A DNA stretch of 64,000 nucleotides from Peribacillus frigoritolerans (lineage in GTDB: Bacteria > Bacillota > Bacilli > Bacillales > DSM-1321): contig NZ_KV440950.1 of assembly GCF_001636405.1 (NCBI RefSeq), forward strand, positions 4,134,778 through 4,198,777. Direction: 5' to 3'. Under the pieces are notes generated by a model, which saw only the letters and a program-made list of their open reading frames with translations, was not told where the DNA came from and searched no databases. Positions within the stretch are counted from its first letter, which is position 1, and the number at the start of each line of letters is the position of its first letter. Both the position numbers and the translations under genes were made by a program. Positions 63,251 through 64,000 of the stretch are shown piece by piece.

Positions 63251-64000
63251 TTATAATAGTGCTTCATTTTCATATAAATAACTATAAGAAAGATCACAGA
63301 AAATATATTCCTTATTATTCAGTGGATAGGAAAAGGTCCGAATGGTTTCCCCCGTTTCAATATCACTGTATAAATCGGATAACCTTCCTTTTTTCTCGTT
63401 ACGCATCTTTACAATATTTTCGAGGAAATAAGGTCTCCAGCTCCAATTTTTATTCATATAACTCGGTTGGACCATCCATTGCCCGTCCTTATAGAGGATA
63501 TTGGGGGATTTTTGATACCCCTCTTCATCACATATATATAGACGAAAACATATTGAATCCAATTTTTTCGCCAAAACTCCGAGAAACTCTTCATGGGAGC
63601 CGGCCCGCTTATGCTGTTTTAAGAAGTTTTGCATATTCTCGTTGAATTGCAAAGTCTTTTGATAAACGGCTTCAAGCTTCTTGGTCTCTAAAGAAATGAA
63701 GGACTGGCATTCTTGATGGAATTTTTCACGAAGTAAATCTTTATTAATGAATTCGCCTTCCGGTTTCGCCAAGAAATATCCTTGATAATATCGTCCCCCA
63801 TTCTTCCATGCAAAGCGAAGCTGGTATTCGGACTCAATGTTCTCAAATAGTAAGTTAGCGCCGATTTTACGTGCTAGCATGCTTAAAGAAAACAGGATGA
63901 CCTGATAGGCATCCCCACCTGAGATGCGAAGCTGGTCCAGGTTAACTTTTAAAATATTCGGAGAAATCTGTGCGATTCGGTCGAGTTGCGTATCTTGTCC
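63251..64000 (-). CDS. ykuI: YkuI, EAL-domain c-di-GMP-binding protein, 3' part
   Basis: The last 249 codons of a gene that continues beyond the right edge. The first part holds the end of an EAL barrel (LDRIAQISPNILKVNLDQL, LLFENIESEYQLRFAWKNGG, YYQGYFLAKP), followed by a helical linker and the PAS-like YkuI C-terminal domain (FLGVLAKKLDSICFRLYICD, SWRPYFLENIVKM, YIFCDLSYSYLYE). B. subtilis YkuI binds c-di-GMP but lacks clear phosphodiesterase activity. Adjacent to ykuJ in B. subtilis; here four to five genes lie between. Confidence 0.9.
   Translation of the reverse strand, partial: GQDTQLDRIAQISPNILKVNLDQLRISGGDAYQVILFSLSMLARKIGANLLFENIESEYQLRFAWKNGGRYYQGYFLAKPEGEFINKDLLREKFHQECQSFISLETKKLEAVYQKTLQFNENMQNFLKQHKRAGSHEEFLGVLAKKLDSICFRLYICDEEGYQKSPNILYKDGQWMVQPSYMNKNWSWRPYFLENIVKMRNEKKGRLSDLYSDIETGETIRTFSYPLNNKEYIFCDLSYSYLYENEALL

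Overview
The window looks like the core chromosome of a low-to-medium GC Bacillaceae species, most like Peribacillus/Bacillus. Nearly every gene has a recognisable Bacillus subtilis counterpart. Gene order follows, in reversed orientation, the B. subtilis stretch from rsmD/ylb through cta, pycA, yla, ykt, speA, pdh, rnjA and ktrC to the yku cluster. There is no phage, plasmid, CRISPR array or defence island. The accessory material is a decayed insertion sequence, a family of GC-rich repeats and one decayed transporter gene.

Layout. 1-6.9 kb: 5' end of rsmD, a candidate RoxS-like sRNA, and the ylbG-ylbF-ylbE-ylbD-ylbC group, interrupted between ylbD and ylbC by an IS1182-like relic (3888-5178). 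7-15.5 kb: cytochrome caa3 oxidase and heme A genes (ctaM/yozB, ctaG, ctaF, ctaE, ctaD, ctaC, ctaB on minus; ctaA divergent on plus). 15.7-19.1 kb: pycA. 19.7-28.9 kb: ylaN, ylaL, phoH, ylaJ, ylaI, ylaH, typA, ylaF, suhB, ykzI and yktB. 29.2-36.3 kb: a complete trpEGDCFBA operon behind two tandem T-box riboswitches. 36.3-40.8 kb: yktA, a nitronate monooxygenase-like enzyme, speA, the SR1/SR1P dual-function RNA with a CcpN box, and a DUF1885 gene. 40.8-48.5 kb: a polysaccharide deacetylase, pdhABCD and ykyA. 48.7-53.3 kb: a YjcZ-type small protein, def, a HAD phosphatase, rpoY and rnjA. 53.7-64 kb: ktrC, dapL, dapH, ccpC, a broken TSUP permease, an MFS drug exporter, darB, ykuJ, an MBL hydrolase, a glutaredoxin-like protein and the 3' part of ykuI.

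How the genes fit together. Much of the window is central carbon and respiratory metabolism. Pyruvate dehydrogenase and pyruvate carboxylase feed the TCA cycle. CcpC controls citrate synthase and aconitase in relatives. CcpN/SR1 links glycolysis to gluconeogenesis and arginine catabolism. The caa3 genes make the terminal oxidase and its heme A. DapL/DapH make meso-diaminopimelate for the wall. DarB and KtrC belong to c-di-AMP and potassium homeostasis, and YkuI to c-di-GMP signalling.

The least ordinary signals are these. (i) A terminator-tipped, MITE-like repeat sits directly against Rho-independent terminators of other genes; one locus carries a 25-bp direct repeat that is itself a whole terminator hairpin. 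(ii) The tandem T-box leader of the trp operon has UGG in the specifier position of only one unit. (iii) Several very small genes were missed by ordinary length cut-offs. Function calls rest on reading the sequence and on memory of the families; no database search was possible.
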